NCBI RefSeq assembly: GCF_030815125.1
Contig: NZ_JAUSWH010000010.1
Location: 1 to 64,000, forward strand
Reading direction: 5' to 3'
Length of the DNA: 64,000 bases
Source: Allorhizobium paknamense
GTDB lineage: Bacteria > Pseudomonadota > Alphaproteobacteria > Rhizobiales > Rhizobiaceae
The translations under genes and the position numbers were made by a program. Positions 25,543 through 33,626 of the stretch are shown one piece after another. Every line of letters starts with the position of its first letter. Position 1 is the stretch's first letter. The notes beneath the pieces were generated by a model. That model saw only the letters and a program-made list of their open reading frames with translations. It was not told the DNA's origin and did no database searches.

Positions 25543-27137
25543 GCGCCGGTAAAACATCCAGGGGAACCTTTGCTCCTCTTGCGCAGCCGGTCTTCGCAGT
25601 TCTCTGGGCGGCCACCATTCTCGGTAACACCGGCAGTTTCATGCGCGACGTTGCCAGTTCGTGGCTGATGACCGATCTTTCCGCATCGCCTGCGGCGGTT
25701 GCCATGGTTCAGGCTGCGGGAACTTTGCCGATCTTTCTGCTGGCCATTCCGGCCGGCGTGTTGACGGACATTCTCGACCGCCGAAAATTCCTGATCGCCA
25801 TTCAGCTCCTTCTGGCATCGGTGAGTATTTCACTGATGGTGCTTTCCCAGGCGGGCATGCTTTCGGTCAGCGCGTTGATCGGCCTGACCTTCCTGGGTGG
25901 TATTGGCGCTGCCCTGGTCGGGCCGACCTGGCAGGCGATCGTTCCCGAGTTGGTGAAGCGGGAGGACGTCAAAAGCGCTGTTGCGCTCAACTCGCTCGGC
26001 ATCAACATCGCCCGTTCCATCGGGCCAGCCACCGGAGGTCTGCTTCTGGCCGCTTTCGGTGCGGGGATTACCTATGGGGCTGATGTTGCCAGCTATATCG
26101 TCGTCATTGCGGCTCTTGTCTGGTGGCCGCGTGCAAAGACCGCCAACGACGCGCTTCAGGAAAATTTCTTTGGCGCCTTCCGCGCCGGACTTCGATACAC
26201 CCGCTCCAGCCGCCCGCTGCATGTCGTGCTTTTGCGAGCTGCCATCTTCTTTGCCTTTGCCAGTGCAATCTGGGCGCTTCTGCCGCTTGTTGCCCGGCAA
26301 TTGCTCGGCGGCGATGCTAGCTTCTACGGTATTCTGCTTGGAGCCGTCGGTGCCGGTGCGATTGCTGGTGCGCTGCTTATGCCAAAACTGCGTGAACGCC
26401 TGAGTGCTGACGGCCTTCTTCTTGGCGCAGCATTGATAACTGCCATGGTCATGGGCGCCCTGGCGCTTAATCCGCCGAAAATCGTCGCCGTCATCGTTCT
26501 GCTCTTCGTCGGAGCTGCCTGGATTACTGCACTGACAACCCTCAACAGTGCGGCACAGGCAGTGCTGCCAAACTGGGTGCGTGGTCGCGGTCTGGCTGTC
26601 TATCTGACCGTTTTCAACGGCGCGATGACCGCCGGCAGCCTCGGCTGGGGCGCGGTTGGCTCGGCAGTCGGCATCCAGCCAACCCTGCTCATCGGGGCCG
26701 CAGGTTTGCTCGTCGCAGGCTTTGTCATGCACCGCATCAAGCTTCCCGCAGGCGATGCCGACATGATCCCATCCAACCACTGGCCCGAACCGCTTGTCGC
26801 CGAACCCGTTGCCCATGATCGTGGCCCGGTTCTGATCCTGATTGAATACAAGGTAGAGAAACAGCACCGCAGTGCTTTCCTGCATGCCATCGACCATCTC
26901 TCTCAGGAGCGCCGCCGCGATGGCGCCTATGGCTGGGGCGTGACCGAGGATTCTGCTGATCCCGAAAAGATCGTCGAATGGTTCATGGTGGAATCCTGGG
27001 CTGAACATCTTCGCCAGCACAAGCGGGTTTCCAATGCCGACGCGGATCTGCAGGGCAAGGTTCTCACCTACCATGTCGGACCTGAAAAACCGCTTGTCCG
27101 CCACTTCCTGACAATCAATCGGCCCGGCGCCGTATAA
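25539..27137 (+). CDS. MFS exporter (MFS_3 type) with C-terminal monooxygenase-like domain
   Basis: 532 residues. The first 420 form 12 helices of an MFS_3/EntS-like exporter, with ATILGNTGSFMRDVASSWLMTDL in helix 1 and the DILDRRKFL loop between helices 2 and 3. Residues about 430-520 (VLILIEYKVEKQHRSAFLHAIDHL onward, WFMVESWAEHLRQHKRV) look like an antibiotic biosynthesis monooxygenase (ABM/dimeric alpha-beta barrel) domain, likely cytoplasmic. This fusion is known in rhizobia. ATG 25539 overlaps the doxX stop. It probably exports a product or toxic substrate of the preceding enzymes. Confidence 0.9.
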   Translation: MSAGKTSRGTFAPLAQPVFAVLWAATILGNTGSFMRDVASSWLMTDLSASPAAVAMVQAAGTLPIFLLAIPAGVLTDILDRRKFLIAIQLLLASVSISLMVLSQAGMLSVSALIGLTFLGGIGAALVGPTWQAIVPELVKREDVKSAVALNSLGINIARSIGPATGGLLLAAFGAGITYGADVASYIVVIAALVWWPRAKTANDALQENFFGAFRAGLRYTRSSRPLHVVLLRAAIFFAFASAIWALLPLVARQLLGGDASFYGILLGAVGAGAIAGALLMPKLRERLSADGLLLGAALITAMVMGALALNPPKIVAVIVLLFVGAAWITALTTLNSAAQAVLPNWVRGRGLAVYLTVFNGAMTAGSLGWGAVGSAVGIQPTLLIGAAGLLVAGFVMHRIKLPAGDADMIPSNHWPEPLVAEPVAHDRGPVLILIEYKVEKQHRSAFLHAIDHLSQERRRDGAYGWGVTEDSADPEKIVEWFMVESWAEHLRQHKRVSNADADLQGKVLTYHVGPEKPLVRHFLTINRPGAV

Positions 27138-27302
27138 CAAATGCGGAGGGCAGGGCGGATCTGGGAATCGTAAACTTAATGAGCAGATTGACGGTTTTGT
27201 CGAAGCCGGTGTTGCTGTCAACCGCTGACGACGGATACCCCAGGATCATTGAAAATGTCTCCCGGCATTCCGCTTTCCAACGTCTCAAGCCTTTGACGTG
27301 GC

Positions 27303-28640
27303 CTAGTTTTTATCCCAAGGCAGCTCGCGTATTTGGCGAATGGAGATATCCTGAGGAATGTCATTGGCGGTGGCCGTTTTCGGTACGCCGACGCGTTGCG
27401 AAAGGTAGATGCTGGAATGGCCGCTGCAGAGATAGGCCACGAAGCAGGCAACCGCGAGATAGGCGGAATGCGTCGCTCCAAAGAGTTCGATGCCCATGAT
27501 CATGCAGGCGAGCGGCGTGTTGGTGGCACCCGCGAACACGGCCACGAAGCCGAGACCGGCAAACAGGTCCGGCGGGGCGCCAAGCACCCCGGCCACCGCA
27601 TTGCCGAGCGCCGCGCCGATGAAGAACAGCGGCGTAACCTCACCGCCCTTGAAGCCTGCGCTTAGCGTTACGATGGTGAAGAGGCCTTTCCAGGCCCAGC
27701 TCCAGTGATCGACATGATCTGGCCGGAAGAATCCGAGGATGGTCGCGTCCTCAGGGTTTGGTGACCACACGCCGAGGCCAAGATATTCGCGGGTGCCCAG
27801 TCCATAGACGAGGCCGAACAAAATGACGCTCGCCAGTACCGGACGCAACGGTGCATAGGGCAGGATCGCCTTATAGGCTGACGAAGCCAGATGGGAGAGT
27901 TCAGCGAAGACATGCGCGGCGAGGCCGAAGGCCATACCTGCAATCACCACCTTCAGCATCAGCAGCGCATCGAGATGAAAACCGATGTCTTCGCCCGCCA
28001 GATAGGCAATCGAATAGTGAACGTGCCCAATGCCCCAGGCATGGCAGGTCCAGTCGGCGACGATGGCGGCCAGCAGCGAGGGAAGGAGCGCCTCATATTG
28101 CATCCGGCCAATCGTCAGGACTTCCAGCGCAAAGACCGCACCCGCAATCGGTGTCCCGAACACCGCACCGAAGCCCGCCGCAATGCCTGCCATCAGCAGA
28201 ATGCGGATGTTCGCTGGCGGGAGCTTGAACAGTCTGCCAAAGGCGCTTGCGAGACTGCCGCCAAGCTGTACGGCGGTCCCCTCGCGGCCAGCCGAACCGC
28301 CGACCAGATGCGTCAGAACGGTGGTCACCAGAATGAACGGAGCCATGCGCAGGGGCACGCCGCCACCCGGTTCATGGATCTGATCGACAATCAGGTTGTT
28401 GCCACCCTCAGCCGATTTGCCGAACGTGCCATAGGCCCAGACCATGACGAAGCCCGCGACCGGCATGAAGCAGATCAGCCAGGGAAACGCGAAACGCAGT
28501 TCTGTCGCCCGGTCGAGGCTCCAGAGGAAGAGGGCGACCAGAGACCCCACGGCCATCGCCATCGGCGTGACGATGACAATCCATTTTGCGAGGCTGTGGA
28601 TTTGTTGGAAACGGAGGCCGAAAATCGATGCGGGCGTCAT
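27303..28640 (-). CDS. CLC-family channel/antiporter, probable fluoride exporter (CLC-F)
   Basis: 445 residues, ten or more helices. The gating glutamate Glu120 lies in [15 protein letters not shown], and [18 protein letters not shown] is the second conserved CLC block. The usual GSGIP chloride motif near residue 80 is replaced by GGNNLI (79-84), as in the fluoride-selective CLC-F branch. The upstream RNA at 28736-28797 is a fluoride riboswitch, which settles the likely substrate. The ATG at 28640 is preceded by GGAG. It stands alone as a single-gene unit, converging with the MFS gene. Confidence 0.9.
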   Translation of the reverse strand: MTPASIFGLRFQQIHSLAKWIVIVTPMAMAVGSLVALFLWSLDRATELRFAFPWLICFMPVAGFVMVWAYGTFGKSAEGGNNLIVDQIHEPGGGVPLRMAPFILVTTVLTHLVGGSAGREGTAVQLGGSLASAFGRLFKLPPANIRILLMAGIAAGFGAVFGTPIAGAVFALEVLTIGRMQYEALLPSLLAAIVADWTCHAWGIGHVHYSIAYLAGEDIGFHLDALLMLKVVIAGMAFGLAAHVFAELSHLASSAYKAILPYAPLRPVLASVILFGLVYGLGTREYLGLGVWSPNPEDATILGFFRPDHVDHWSWAWKGLFTIVTLSAGFKGGEVTPLFFIGAALGNAVAGVLGAPPDLFAGLGFVAVFAGATNTPLACMIMGIELFGATHSAYLAVACFVAYLCSGHSSIYLSQRVGVPKTATANDIPQDISIRQIRELPWDKN

Positions 28641-28735
28641 GCGAACGACGCTCCATCACATCCGGCGATCAGGCAAAAAATAAAAGGATTTTGACGTCCA
28701 GGCACGGCTCTACTCCTTCGCGTGGTTCGCGTTGA

Positions 28736-28797
28736 GTAGGAGTCATCAGCTTCGTCAGGGAAGCGGTTCGGCTTGATGCCCGGCAGAATCCATTACC
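28736..28797 (-). ncRNA. Fluoride riboswitch (crcB motif)
   Basis: Minus strand, from 28797: GGTAATGGATTCTGCC forms P1 (GGUA with UGCC) around AUGG-AUUC, then AACC, a hairpin GCTTC facing GAAGC, and TGATGACTCCTAC, the invariant 3' end of crcB aptamers. The expression platform follows: CTACTC (28739-28734) pairs with GAGTAG (28715-28710) around an inner CGCG stem, and it shares bases with the aptamer's last residues. About 95 bases separate the aptamer from the CLC start. Not tested by covariance search. Confidence 0.85.
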
Positions 28798-28921
28798 GTT
28801 TGCATTCGGTAGTACAAGACAGGTTCGCTCGTCAACATGCTTTCAGTTGCATCGACTGCCTTTGTTATGCCTGTTGATGGGCACCGTGAGGTGACCCGCA
28901 GCGTTCGGTGCCGATGTCGCA

Positions 28922-29030
28922 AGCTGGAGCGCCGATCTGATTCAATCAGATCGGCGCTCCAGCTCTTTATTTTAACGCATTTCCGGACGGAAAACCGGTT
29001 TCCACTTTTCCTGGAAATGTTCCAGAGTGT
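28922..29030. repeat. 43-bp perfect palindrome plus family C intergenic repeat
   Basis: 28922-28964 is a perfect palindrome: 21-bp arms (core GAGCGCCGATCTGATT) around one central C at 28943. It is followed by a family C element (28970-29026) with ATTTCCGGACGGAAAACCGG and a further short inverted repeat TTTCC..GGAAA. Relatives of the second part occur at 44711-44772, 54063-54110 and 57879-57950. Rhizobial mosaic elements of this kind are transcribed as hairpins, here between the CLC leader and the reductase gene. Confidence 0.8.
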
Positions 29031-29080
29031 TGCCGTGCTTCCACTCTTCCTGGATCTGATTGGGGGAATCATGCGGCGGA

Positions 29081-30073
29081 TCAGCCCTTGATCGTCATGG
29101 CAAGGGACAGGACCGCCTCAAGCGCAACCGTGCCCGGCTTGCCGCCATCACGGGCAAGCAGTGCCGCCGCCTGCTGGAAGGCGGCGTTGAAGGGGGCTGC
29201 CAGCCCATGAAGCCGGGCAAGCCGGACGATCTCACCGTTGAGATAATCCACTTCGCTGGAGGCGCCCCGGGCGAAGCTCTGCCATGTCGATTGCTGCCCG
29301 CGCTCAATGCCGCTGTTTTCGGCGACGTGCCAGCCGGATATATCCACTCTTCGCTCTTCCTCCGCTGCCGGATCAAAGCCCGCCGCCTGCAAGATGACGC
29401 GGGCTTCGCCGGAGAGCGCGGCAATTGCCTCTTGAGAACGCGCGTTCACGTTTGCGAACAATTCCACGACATTGGTCACGTTGTGCAGCAATTTCGCCGC
29501 CTTCCATCGCCGTATATCCTCGCTGACCTCCGTGAGGTAACCGGCGGCGGCAAGGTCGGTCCCTATGGATTTTGCCGTAGGGTCCAGGCCGCCCGGATAG
29601 CGCCCCAGGGTGATAATGCCCGGCTGCGGCGCGCCGCCGACCACCACTTCCCCGATCTCGGTAAAACGGGCCGGTACCTTGATGCTGGCGGCATAGACCC
29701 GGGAGAAGCGGCGCAGGGCAATATCCTCGGAGGCCAGCCCGTTCTGGAATGTGACAAGCGGCAGATCGGCGCTCACCCCGCCGCCTTCCACCGGTTGCCA
29801 TGCCCAAAAGGCCGTTGCAGCTTCGGCATCCTGCGTCTTGACGGTCAAGAGCAGAACGTCGTCAGGGCGCAGGGGCGGTGGGGTATCGGCGTGGGCCGTG
29901 GTCAGCCTGACGGTCTTCTGGCCGTCAGGGCGACGGTAGGAAAGCCCGTGACCGGCGATATGATCAATCTGCCGCCCGCGTCCGACCAGGATATAGGCAA
30001 GGCCCGCAGCATGGAATTGCGCGGCAAGGCTCGCACCCACCGCACCGGCGCCAATGATGATATAGCGTGTCAC
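29081..30073 (-). CDS. ApbA/PanE-type ketopantoate reductase-like dehydrogenase
   Basis: 330 residues. Rossmann fold with IIIGAGAVGASLAAQF (5-20); the lysine of AAKLLHNVTNVV (about residue 193) is the catalytic lysine of the 2-dehydropantoate 2-reductase family. The C-terminal helical domain is present. Start codon is GTG 30073 with AAGAGAA upstream. It closes a run of flavoenzymes that seem to serve organosulfur use, so its substrate is probably a 2-oxo or alpha-keto acid product and not pantoate, but this is inference. Confidence 0.85.
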   Translation of the reverse strand: MTRYIIIGAGAVGASLAAQFHAAGLAYILVGRGRQIDHIAGHGLSYRRPDGQKTVRLTTAHADTPPPLRPDDVLLLTVKTQDAEAATAFWAWQPVEGGGVSADLPLVTFQNGLASEDIALRRFSRVYAASIKVPARFTEIGEVVVGGAPQPGIITLGRYPGGLDPTAKSIGTDLAAAGYLTEVSEDIRRWKAAKLLHNVTNVVELFANVNARSQEAIAALSGEARVILQAAGFDPAAEEERRVDISGWHVAENSGIERGQQSTWQSFARGASSEVDYLNGEIVRLARLHGLAAPFNAAFQQAAALLARDGGKPGTVALEAVLSLAMTIKG

Positions 30074-30090
30074 GTTCGTTCTCTTATGGT

Positions 30091-31272
30091 TCAGGCGGTT
30101 TTGAGCACCAGGCGCGGGGAGGCCTGTGCTCCTTCCACGGTCTGATCGCGGTTCCAGCGCTGGAAGGCGGCCTTGCCCAGCATGGCAATGGACGTATCTT
30201 CCTGTGGCGCGTGCACCAGCACAGCCTGAATATCACGAAAATGCCGTTCCAGGCCAAGCTCTGCGCCAAGCCCGGGATTTCCAAGGCCGCGCACCGCCAG
30301 TTGCACCGCATCGCGCAATTGCCGCCCGGCAATCAGCCTGGCCCGGATCAGCCGTTCGGCGTCATCCAGACCATATTTCAAACCGTCGAACAGGATCTGC
30401 CGGGAGCCGGACACCAGCAGGTCGATCTCGCCCGACAGGGTGATGAACCTTTCCGTTTCGGCAATCGGCCTGCCCAGATTGGTCGGCACACGCTGCTGCG
30501 CAAAGCGGATGAAGGCGCTTTGCGCAGCCTCGGCGACGCCGAGATAGATCGCCGTCAGCGCCAGGTTCATCGCCGCATGGGCGCGATTGTCCTGCTGGGC
30601 GACGGACGGATCGACCAGTTCCAGCCCGTTTTCCAGCGCGATCTCCACATTCTGGTAGTCCACATCATGGGAGCCGCTGGCGCGCATGCCGAGGCTGTCC
30701 CAGTTTTCGATGATCGTGATGCCGGGAAGACCGTTCGGAACCACGAAGGTGCCGACACGGGATGGCGTTTCATCCGTCCGCGCCCAGACGAGGAAATGCG
30801 TGAGCCCATGGGCGCCGGTGACAAAGCGTTTGCGCCCGCTGATCGACCAGCCCCCGGCGGTACGGCGGGCAAGGGTGGCGGGCAATCCGCCGCGCGCCGG
30901 AGAGCCCAGCTCCGGCTCCACGCGGGCGGCGTTCAGAAGAAGCGGGCGTTCTTTTGCCTCCGCCAGCAGACGGGTGTAGAGGCTATTCGGCCAATGGCCT
31001 TTCCCTGCCTGCGCCAGGTGGTTGAAAAGGGTCATGGCGCTGATCAGCGCAACGGATGGGTCTGCGCGTCCCAAGGCTGCCAGAATGACGGCGGCGTCGT
31101 AGAGCGAGCCGCCCGCACCGCCATAGCGGGGGGCGACCGTTGCCTCCAGCAGGCCGCCACGATGCACGGCTGCAATGCCCTTCCAGGGAAATTGCCCGCT
31201 GCGGTCGGCCTCGGGCGCGGCTTCCGCCACGGCCTTTTGGGTTGTTTCCAGCAGGGTGAGATCAAGGGCCAT
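30091..31272 (-). CDS. Acyl-CoA dehydrogenase-type flavoprotein (SfnB/DszC-like)
   Basis: 393 residues with the acyl-CoA dehydrogenase fold: VAPRYGGAGGSLYDAAVIL in the N-terminal helical domain, WSISGRKRFVTGAHGLTHFLVWA in the beta domain, LGMRASGSHDVDYQNVEI at its end, and a C-terminal helical bundle. Subgroup features resemble sulfur-acquisition oxidoreductases (SfnB) and DszC monooxygenases, which use FMNH2 and oxygen. It lies between an SsuD-type monooxygenase and a reductase on one strand, which supports sulfur scavenging. A true acyl-CoA substrate is not excluded. Confidence 0.85.
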   Translation of the reverse strand: MALDLTLLETTQKAVAEAAPEADRSGQFPWKGIAAVHRGGLLEATVAPRYGGAGGSLYDAAVILAALGRADPSVALISAMTLFNHLAQAGKGHWPNSLYTRLLAEAKERPLLLNAARVEPELGSPARGGLPATLARRTAGGWSISGRKRFVTGAHGLTHFLVWARTDETPSRVGTFVVPNGLPGITIIENWDSLGMRASGSHDVDYQNVEIALENGLELVDPSVAQQDNRAHAAMNLALTAIYLGVAEAAQSAFIRFAQQRVPTNLGRPIAETERFITLSGEIDLLVSGSRQILFDGLKYGLDDAERLIRARLIAGRQLRDAVQLAVRGLGNPGLGAELGLERHFRDIQAVLVHAPQEDTSIAMLGKAAFQRWNRDQTVEGAQASPRLVLKTA

Positions 31273-31305
31273 GGCGCGATGCGTTCCGGTTTGAGAAAGT
31301 GATCT

Positions 31306-32409
31306 TCACGCTGCGGCCTGTTTCCTGGCCTCTTCCCGTTCGCGAATGCCTTCCCGCACCAGCGGCAGAATGTAGCGGCCGTAATCCACGGCATCGTGAT
31401 AGTTGTCATAACCGCGAATGGAGATGAGATCGGCCCCGAGATCGATATAGTCGAGAATGGAATCGGCAATGGTGCGCGGCGATCCGACCAGCGCCGTGGT
31501 CGCGCCGCTGGCATTTGTGGCGGTCACGGTGGGATACCAGAGCGCACGATCCTGAACGTCACCGCGCTTGGCGATATCGAGCAGGCGCTGCGAGCCGACA
31601 TTGGCCGGGCGCGGGGCCGAGAGCGGCGCGCGCGATAGCCCCTTCTCGCGATTTTCGTTCAGCTTGTCGAGAATGCGATGGGCCTTGGCCCAGGCAAGGT
31701 CATCGGTTTCAGCCACGATGGGCCTGAAGGTGACCCAGATGCGCGGACGGTCACTCCGCCCGGCCTTGGCGGCTTCGGCATAGATCCTGTCGATCTGCTG
31801 CCGGGTCTCCGCCAGCGGTTCGCCCCAGAGCCCGAAAATATCGCAGAGCGATCCGCCGATGCGATAGGCGGCATCGGACGAGCCGCCGAGCGAGATCGGG
31901 ATCAGGCCATTGACCGGGCGCACGGCGCTTCGGAACTGCTTGAACTGGTAATAGGTGCCCTCGAAGTCGAAGGCTTCGGTGGAGGTCCAGGTCAGGCGCA
32001 GGATGCGGATATATTCCTCCTGCCGGGCGTAGCGCTGCTCCTTGTCCAGGAAGTCGCCTTCGCGGGCCTGTTCGTCGTCGCTGCCCCCGGCAATGAAGTG
32101 CACGACCACGCGTCCGCCGCTCAACTGGTCCAGCGTTGCCAGCGATTTCGCCGCTACCGTGGGGTAAACCGTATTGGGCCGCAAAGCCACGATGATCTTG
32201 ATGTTCTTTGTGTGCGACAGAATGGTGGCGCCCAGCGTGAAGGGGTCGAAGGACGAGGACGAATAGGGGATCAGCGTGTAGTTGAAGCCGTAATCATCCA
32301 GCGTCTGCGCATAACGCTTGAGATACTCAGCATCTGCCGGTGCGTCTGGAAGCGGATGGAGATCGTTGGAGGCATTGGGAAATGTGACGCTGATGAATTC
32401 GGCTGGCAT
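31306..32409 (-). CDS. SsuD-like FMNH2-dependent alkanesulfonate monooxygenase
   Basis: 367 residues, luciferase-like (LLM) TIM barrel. Conserved SsuD blocks: SSSFDPFTLGATILSHTKNIK, VALRPNTVYPTVAAKSLATLDQLSGGR and HFIAGGSDDEQAREGDF. SsuD-type enzymes release sulfite from sulfonates with reduced flavin. GGAAGAG lies upstream of ATG 32409. A 17-bp motif at 32491-32507, shared with two other promoters of the island, suggests its own promoter. The needed flavin reductase is not encoded in the window. Confidence 0.88.
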   Translation of the reverse strand: MPAEFISVTFPNASNDLHPLPDAPADAEYLKRYAQTLDDYGFNYTLIPYSSSSFDPFTLGATILSHTKNIKIIVALRPNTVYPTVAAKSLATLDQLSGGRVVVHFIAGGSDDEQAREGDFLDKEQRYARQEEYIRILRLTWTSTEAFDFEGTYYQFKQFRSAVRPVNGLIPISLGGSSDAAYRIGGSLCDIFGLWGEPLAETRQQIDRIYAEAAKAGRSDRPRIWVTFRPIVAETDDLAWAKAHRILDKLNENREKGLSRAPLSAPRPANVGSQRLLDIAKRGDVQDRALWYPTVTATNASGATTALVGSPRTIADSILDYIDLGADLISIRGYDNYHDAVDYGRYILPLVREGIREREEARKQAAA

Positions 32410-32490
32410 GACGGCTCTTCCTTCGAATGTGCGGGACAGGGAATAAAACTAAAAGGCGAGAGGTGGAGACAAAAGATCAACCTTTCTTTT

Positions 32491-32507
32491 TCTATGGAAA
32501 TAATAGA
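32491..32507. promoter_or_regulatory. Sulfur-island 17-bp motif, site C
   Basis: TCTATGGAAATAATAGA lies 82 bases upstream of the SsuD-like start, in the gap after the LLM gene. It matches sites at 39026-39042 and 41951-41967 in at least 12 of 17 positions, with invariant TCTAT and TAGA ends. I do not know which regulator binds it. Confidence 0.65.
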
Positions 32508-32540
32508 AAATATTTACTGATCCCGCGCGCGTCGCCCGGC

Positions 32541-33626
32541 TCACGCCTGCCAGCCAAGATAAGGCGCGATGGTTTCGCGAAAATCGGTGAGCAGGCGTTG
32601 ATTTTCCGCCAGCCCAAAGGCTGGTGGCAGGAAGAGCACCAATTCGTCGGCGGCCGCGATACCGGGATCTTGCAGCAAGGCCTCCAGAACGGCCTGCGGA
32701 GGCCCATGGAACACGGGGGAAATCTGTGTACCCGGAGGCTGGTTGACCTTGGCGTTGGGCTGAAGGGCTCCTGAGGGACGCGAGGCGGCGATGCCCTGCG
32801 TGCGGCGCTCCAGATCGTAAGCCTCATAGCTCTCCTGAAGGGTTGCGGATGTGGCAGGCAGGATGGAGGCAGCGACCGCCACCGGCGGCGGTTCGCTGTC
32901 CCATCTCTCGCGCCAGCTTTGCCGATAGGCTTCAATGCAGCGGGCCTGGTAGGCGCCGAAACGCTCTCCTTCCTGGTGATCGTGCTGCACGGTGCCGGTG
33001 ATCAGCCCGAGGCCAAGCTCTGCGGCCTGAAGTGCTGAGGCGAGACTTGCCGAGCCCTGCCGGATACGCTGGCTGAGGCCCGGGCTGTGCGGCGTCACGC
33101 GCAACTGGCTGCCTTCCGCAGCCCCTTGACCTGGCCCATCGACGGTATGCAGCACCTCTCCGGTGATAGCGGCCAGGAAGCGTGCCTGCCGCCGCTTTGC
33201 CTCCGTACGCGCATCGGTTTCGACCGCGCCGAACACGGCATCGAAGGCCGCATTGGCTCCGGTGGCAATGGCCATTTCCAGCCGCCCGCCGATCAGAAGA
33301 TCGGTCGTGGCCGCCGCTTCCGCCAGCAGGATCGGCTCCTGATAGCGCATCGGAATCACCGCCGTGCCAAGCGTGATGCTGCGGGTTTGCTGGCCCACAG
33401 CGGCCAAAAACGGCAGCGGTGAGGAAAGGTAATTGTCAAAATGGCGCTGATAGACCCAGCCGGACTGATAGCCCAGGTCTTCAGCAAGGTGGAAAAGCTC
33501 TATGCCCTCGCGCAATCCCTTTGCCGGTCCATCCGTGCCATTGAAGGAGACACGGGTGTTGAAACCGATGCGGCGCTTGGGGCGAAAGCCTTGTGGCAGC
33601 AGTGGAGAGGCAGCGGCAAGGGTCAT
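32541..33626 (-). CDS. LLM-class FMN-dependent monooxygenase, last gene of the ABC operon
   Basis: 361 residues of the luciferase-like superfamily: RIGFNTRVSFN at the start, LAEDLGYQSGWVYQRHF and RYQEPILLAEAAATTDLLIGGRLEMAIATG. It resembles the group of putative monooxygenases encoded beside a peptide-type ABC importer in Klebsiella (KPN_01858-like, from memory). ATG 33626 overlaps the stop of the ATPase gene (ATGA). Probably oxidises the compound imported by the ABC system, in keeping with the other sulfur flavoenzymes here. Confidence 0.85.
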   Translation of the reverse strand: MTLAAASPLLPQGFRPKRRIGFNTRVSFNGTDGPAKGLREGIELFHLAEDLGYQSGWVYQRHFDNYLSSPLPFLAAVGQQTRSITLGTAVIPMRYQEPILLAEAAATTDLLIGGRLEMAIATGANAAFDAVFGAVETDARTEAKRRQARFLAAITGEVLHTVDGPGQGAAEGSQLRVTPHSPGLSQRIRQGSASLASALQAAELGLGLITGTVQHDHQEGERFGAYQARCIEAYRQSWRERWDSEPPPVAVAASILPATSATLQESYEAYDLERRTQGIAASRPSGALQPNAKVNQPPGTQISPVFHGPPQAVLEALLQDPGIAAADELVLFLPPAFGLAENQRLLTDFRETIAPYLGWQA

